Assembly: GCF_932526225.1 (NCBI RefSeq)
Contig: NC_064035.1
Span: forward strand, 1,921,501-1,985,500
Length of the DNA stretch: 64,000 bases
Direction: 5' to 3'
Source of the DNA: Nematostella vectensis
Lineage: Eukaryota; Cnidaria; Anthozoa; Actiniaria; Edwardsiidae
Shown: positions 59,201-64,000 of the stretch, piece by piece
How positions within the stretch are numbered: position 1 is the stretch's first letter
Layout: the number at the start of each line of letters is the position of its first letter
Notes under the pieces: model-generated
Seen by the model: only the letters and a program-made list of their open reading frames with translations
What the model was told of the DNA's origin: nothing
The model's database searches: none
Position numbers and translations under genes: made by a program

Positions 59201-62200
59201 AAGGCGTGTAATTCCCTGTATCATGTACCTGCCCCCTTGCATGTCCACAAGCGCATAATTCCCTGTATCATGTACCTGCCCCCTTGCATGTCCACAAGCT
59301 TGTAATTCCCTGTATCATGTACCTGCCCCCTTGCGTGTCAACAAGCGTGTAATTCCCTGTATCATGTACCTGCCTCCTTGCATGTCCACAAGCGCGTAAT
59401 TCCCTGTATCATGTACCTGCCCCCTTGCGTGTCAACAAGCGTGTAATTCCCTGTATCATGTACCTACCCCCTTGCATGTCCACAAGGCGTGTAATGCCCT
59501 GTATCATGTACCTGCCCCCTTGCATGTCCACAAGCGCGTAATTCCCTGTATCATGTACCTGCCCCCTTGCATGTCCACAAGGCGTGTAATGCCCTGTATC
59601 ATGTACCTGCCCCCTTGCATGTCCACAAGGCGTGTAATTCCCTGTATCATGTACCTGCCCCCTTGCATGTCCACAAGCGCATAATTCCCTGTATCACGTA
59701 CCTGCCCCCTTGCGTGTCCACAAGTGCGTAATTCCTTGTATCATGTACCTGCCCCCTTGCATGTCCACAAGGCGTGTAATTCCCTGTATCATGTACCTGC
59801 CCCCTTGCATGTCCACAAAGCGCGTAATTCCCTGTATCATGTACCTACCCCCTTGCATGTCCACAAGGCGTGTAATGCCCTGTATCATGTACCTGCCCCC
59901 TTGCATGTCCACAAGGCGTGTAATTCCCTGTATCATGTACCTGCCCCCTTGCATGTCCACAAAGCGCGTAATTCCCTGTATCATGTACCTGCCCCCTTGC
60001 ATGTCCACAAGCGCGTAATTCCCTGTATCATGTACCTGCCCCCTTGCATGTCCACAAGCGTGTAATTCCCTGTATCATGTACCTGCCCCCTTGCATGTAG
60101 CGCGTAATTCCCTGTATCATGTACCTGCCCTCTTGCATGTCCACAAGCGCGTAATTCCCTGTATCATGTACCTGCCCCCTTGCATGTCCACAAAGCGCGT
60201 AATTCCCTGTATCATGTACCTGCCCTCTTGCATGTCCACAAGGCGTGTAATTCCCTGTATCATGTACCTGCCCCCTTGCATGTCCACAAGCGCGTAATTC
60301 CCTGTATCATGTACCTGCCCCCTTGCATGTCCACAAAGCGCGTAATTCCCTGTATCATGTACCTGCCCTCTTGCATGTCCACAAGCGTGTAATGCCCTGT
60401 ATCATGTACCTGCCCCCTTGCATGTCCACAAGCGTGTAATTCCCTGTATCATGTACCTGCCCCCTTGCATGTCCACAAGCGCATAATTACCTGTATCATG
60501 TACCTGCCCCCTTGCATGTCCACAAGGCGTGTAATTCCCTGTATCACGTACCTGCCCCCTTGCATGTCCACAAGCGCATAATTCCCTGTATCATGTACCT
60601 ACCCCCTTGCATGTCCACAAGCGCATAATTCCCTGTATCATGTACCTGCCCCCTTGCATGTCCACAAGCGTGTAATTCCCTGTATCATGTTCCTGCCCCC
60701 TTGCATGTCCACAAGCGTGTAATTCCCTGTATCACGTACCTACCCTCTTGCATGTCCACAAGCGTGTAATTCCCTGTATCATGTACCTGCCCCCTTGCAT
60801 GTCCACAAGCGCGTAATTCCCTGTATCATGTACCTGCCCCCTTGCATGTCCACAAGCGTGTAATTCCCTGTATCATGTACCTGCCCCCTTGCATGTCCAC
60901 AAGGCGTGTAATTCCCTGTATCATGTACCTGCCCCCTTGCATGTCCACAAGCGTGTAATTCCCTGTATCATGTACCTGCCCCCTTGCATGTCCACAAGCG
61001 TGTAATTCCCTGTATCATGTACCTACCCCCTTGCATGTCCACAAACGTGTAATTCCCTGTATCATGTACCTGCCCCCTTGCATGTCCACAAGCGTGTAAT
61101 TCCCTGTATCATGTACCTGCCCCCTTGCATGTCCACAAGCGTGTAATTCCCTGTATCATGTACCTGCCCCCTTGCATGTCCACAAGCGTGTAATTCCCTG
61201 TATCATGTACCTGCCCCCTTGCATGTCCACAAGCGTGTAATTCCCTGTATCATGTACCTACCCCTGTGCATGTCCACAAGCGTGTAATTCCCTGTATCAC
61301 GTACCTACCCCCTTGCATGTCCACAAGCGCATAATTCCCTGTATCATGTACCTACCCCCTTGCATGTCCACAAGCGCATAATTCCCTGTATCATGTACCT
61401 GCCCCCTTGCATGTCCACAAGCGTGTAATTCCCTGTATCATGTACCTGCCCCCTTGCATGTCCACAAGCGTGTAATTCCCTGTATCACGTACCTACCCTC
61501 TTGCATGTCCACAAGGCGTGTAATTCCCTGTATCATGTACCTGCCCCCTTGCATGTCCACAAGCGTGTAATTCCCTGTATCATGTACCTGCCCCCTTGCA
61601 TGTCCACAAGCGTGTAATTCCCTGTATCATGTACCTACCCCCTTGCATGTCCACAAGCGTGTAATTCCCTGTATCATGTACCTGCCCCCTTGCATGTCCA
61701 CAAGCGTGTAATTCCCTGTATCATGTACCTGCCCCCTTGCATGTCCACAAGCGTGTAATTCCCTGTATCATGTACCTGCCCCCTTGCATGTCCACAAGCG
61801 TGTAATTCCCTGTATCATGTACCTGCCCCCTTGCATGTCCACAAGCGTGTAATTCCCTGTATCATGTACCTGCCCCCTTGCATGTCCACAAGCGTGTAAT
61901 TCCCTGTATCACGTACCTGCCCCCTTGCATGTCCACAAGCGTGTAATTCCCTGTATCATGTACCTGCCCCCTTGCATGTCCACAAGCGTGTAATTCCCTG
62001 TATCACGTACCTGCCCCCTTGCGTGTCAACAAGCGTGTAATTCCCTGTATCATGTACCTGCCCCCTTGCATGTCCACAAGCGTGTAATTCCCTGTATCAT
62101 GTACCTACCCCCTTGCATGTCCACAAGCGTGTAATTCCCTGTATCATGTACCTACCCTCTTGCATGTCCACAAGCGTGTAATTCCCTGTATCATGTACCT

Positions 62201-64000
62201 ACCCCCTTGCATGTCCACAAAGCGCGTAATTCCCTGTATTATGTACCTGCCCCCTTGCATGTCCACAAGCGCATAATTCCCTGTATCACGTACCTGCCCC
62301 CTTGCATGTCCACAAGCGTGTAATTCCCTGTATCATGTACCTACCCTCTTGCATGTCCACAAGGCGTGTAATTCCCTGTATCACACACCTGCCCCCTTGA
62401 TGTCCACAAGGCGTGTAATTCCCTGTATCATGTACCTGCCCCCTTGCATGTCCACAAGCGCATAATTCCCTGTATCACGTACCTGCCCTCTTGCATGTCC
62501 ACAAGCGTGTAATTCCCTGTATCATGTACCTGCCCCCTTGCATGTCCACAAGCGTGTAATTCCCTGTATCATGTACCTGCCCCCTTGCATGTCCACAAGC
62601 GTGTAATTCCCTGTATCATGTACCTACCCCTGTGCATGTCCACAAGCGTGTAATTCCCTGTATCATGTACCTACCCCTGTGCATGTCCACAAGCGTGTAA
62701 TTCCCTGTATCATGTACCTACCCCTGTGCATGTCCACAAGGCGTGTAATTCCCTGTATCATGTACCTACCCTCTTGCATGTCCACAAGGCGTGTAATTCC
62801 CTGTATCACACACCTGCCCCCTTGATGTCCACAAGGCGTGTAATTCCATGTATCATGTACCTGCCCCCTTGCATGTCCACAAGCGCATAATTCCCTGTAT
62901 CACGTACCTGCCCTCTTGCATGTCCACAAGCGTGTAATTCCCTGTATCATGTACCTGCCCCCTTGCATGTCCACAAGCGTGTAATTCCCTGTATCATGTA
63001 CCTGCCCCCTTGCATGTCCACAAGCGCATAATTCCCTGTATCATGTACCTACCCCTGTGCATGTCCACAAGCGTGTAATTCCCTGTATCATGTACCTACC
63101 CCTGTGCATGTCCACAAGCGTGTAATTCCCTGTATCATGTACCTACCCCTGTGCATGTCCACAAGGCGTGTAATTCCCTGTATCATGTACCTGCCCCCTT
63201 GCATGTCCACAAGTGCGTAATTCCCTGTATCATGTACCTGCCCCCTTGCATGTCCACAAGGCGTGTAATTCCCTGTATCATGTACCTGCCCCCTTGCATG
63301 TCCACAAGCGTGTAATTCCCTGTATCATGTACCTGCCCCCTTGCATGTCCACAAGCGTGTAATTCCCTGTATCATGTACCTACCCTCTTGCATGTCCACA
63401 AGCGTGTAATTCCCTGTATCATGTACCTGCCCCCTTGCATGTCCACAAGCGCGTAATTCCCTGTATCATGTACCTGCCCCCTTGCATGTCCACAAGCGTG
63501 TAATTCCCTGTATCACGTACCTGCCCTCTTGCATGTCCACAAGCGTGTAATTCCCTGTATCATGTACCTGCCCCCTTGCATGTCCACAAGCGTGTAATTC
63601 CCTGTATCATGTACCTACCCCCTTGCATGTCCACAAGCGTGTAATTCCCTGTATCACGTACCTGCCCCCTTGCATGTCCACAAGCGTGTAATGCCCTGTA
63701 TCATGTACCTGCCCCCTTGCATGTCCACAAGCGTGTAATTCCCTGTATCATGTACCTGCCCCCTTGCATGTCCACAAGGCGTGTAATTCCCTGTATCATG
63801 TACCTGCCCCCTTGCATGTCCACAAGCGTGTAATTCCCTGTATCATGTACCTGCCCCCTTGCATATCCACAAGGCGCGTAATTCCCTGTATCACGTACCT
63901 ACCCCCTTGCATGTCCACAAGCGTGTAATTCCCTGTATCATGTACCTGCCCCCTTGCATGTCCACAAGCGTGTAATTCCCTGTATCACGTACCTGCCCCC

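Larger units (their letters stand above)
41753..64000. repeat. Giant 47-bp satellite in a VPS8 intron, running off the window
   Basis: About 470 copies with 47-bp (often 48-bp) period. On the - strand the unit reads as three joined parts. The first is TGTGGACATGCAAGGG plus GGCAG, which in the VPS8 frame encodes CGHARGQ, expected just before ICMWDL. The second is a 5' splice site, GTACATGATA or GTACGTGATA. The third is CAGGGAATTACACGCTTG, the MITE tip. TATCAT on the + strand equals the 6 bases flanking the other MITE end at 39994. Truncated units ending TGTAGCG occur near 42648, 47520, 55988 and 60099. Confidence 0.95.

Noticed and set aside
41753-64000. CRISPR-like array of short repeats
   Set aside because: Units are contiguous with no spacers, the context is an animal intron, and the unit has a clear origin from a splice junction and MITE end.

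Overview
The window looks like animal nuclear DNA, probably from a cnidarian or similar early-branching metazoan. That placement rests on gene content and intron style recalled from memory, not on a search. At its left edge lies a block of compact, intronless genes of large-DNA-virus type.

Region 1 (1-5.2 kb) holds six closely packed, uninterrupted genes. Two on the + strand are a membrane-hairpin protein and a ~504-residue protein of unknown function. Four on the - strand are a Cys/His-repeat protein, an ankyrin-repeat protein with a C-terminal motif seen in giant viruses, a TFIIB-like factor and a small membrane protein. At least five share a GTGGTTTAAAGACRTG-like motif about 26-28 nt before the ATG, and most have a palindrome at the stop codon. 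This reads as one regulated viral transcription unit set, endogenous or adjacent by assembly. A short tandem repeat (5.22-5.44 kb) separates it from host-like DNA.

Region 2 (5.4-10.2 kb) carries an NRF-1-type promoter site and a two-exon gene for a 68-residue mitochondrial membrane protein resembling COX8. Its intron holds a MITE and a 45-bp minisatellite.

Region 3 (11.3 kb to beyond the right edge, - strand) is one gene, VPS8, the CORVET endosomal tethering subunit. I reconstructed 44 coding exons with GT-AG borders and continuous phase. They give 1,190 residues from the last beta-propeller blades to the C-terminal RING-H2 finger. The N-terminal exons lie beyond base 64,000.

Almost every longer VPS8 intron carries its own private minisatellite. 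In at least eight introns the repeat unit is a copy of a splice junction of the adjacent exon: exon end plus 5' splice site, or in one case 3' splice site plus exon start. The largest is the >22-kb, 47-bp array from 41.75 kb to the window end. Its unit joins the end of the next upstream VPS8 exon (encoding CGHARGQ), a 5' splice site, a 6-bp target-site duplication and the tip of a MITE whose other end lies at 40.0 kb. This junction-derived satellite formation is the most unusual thing in the window.
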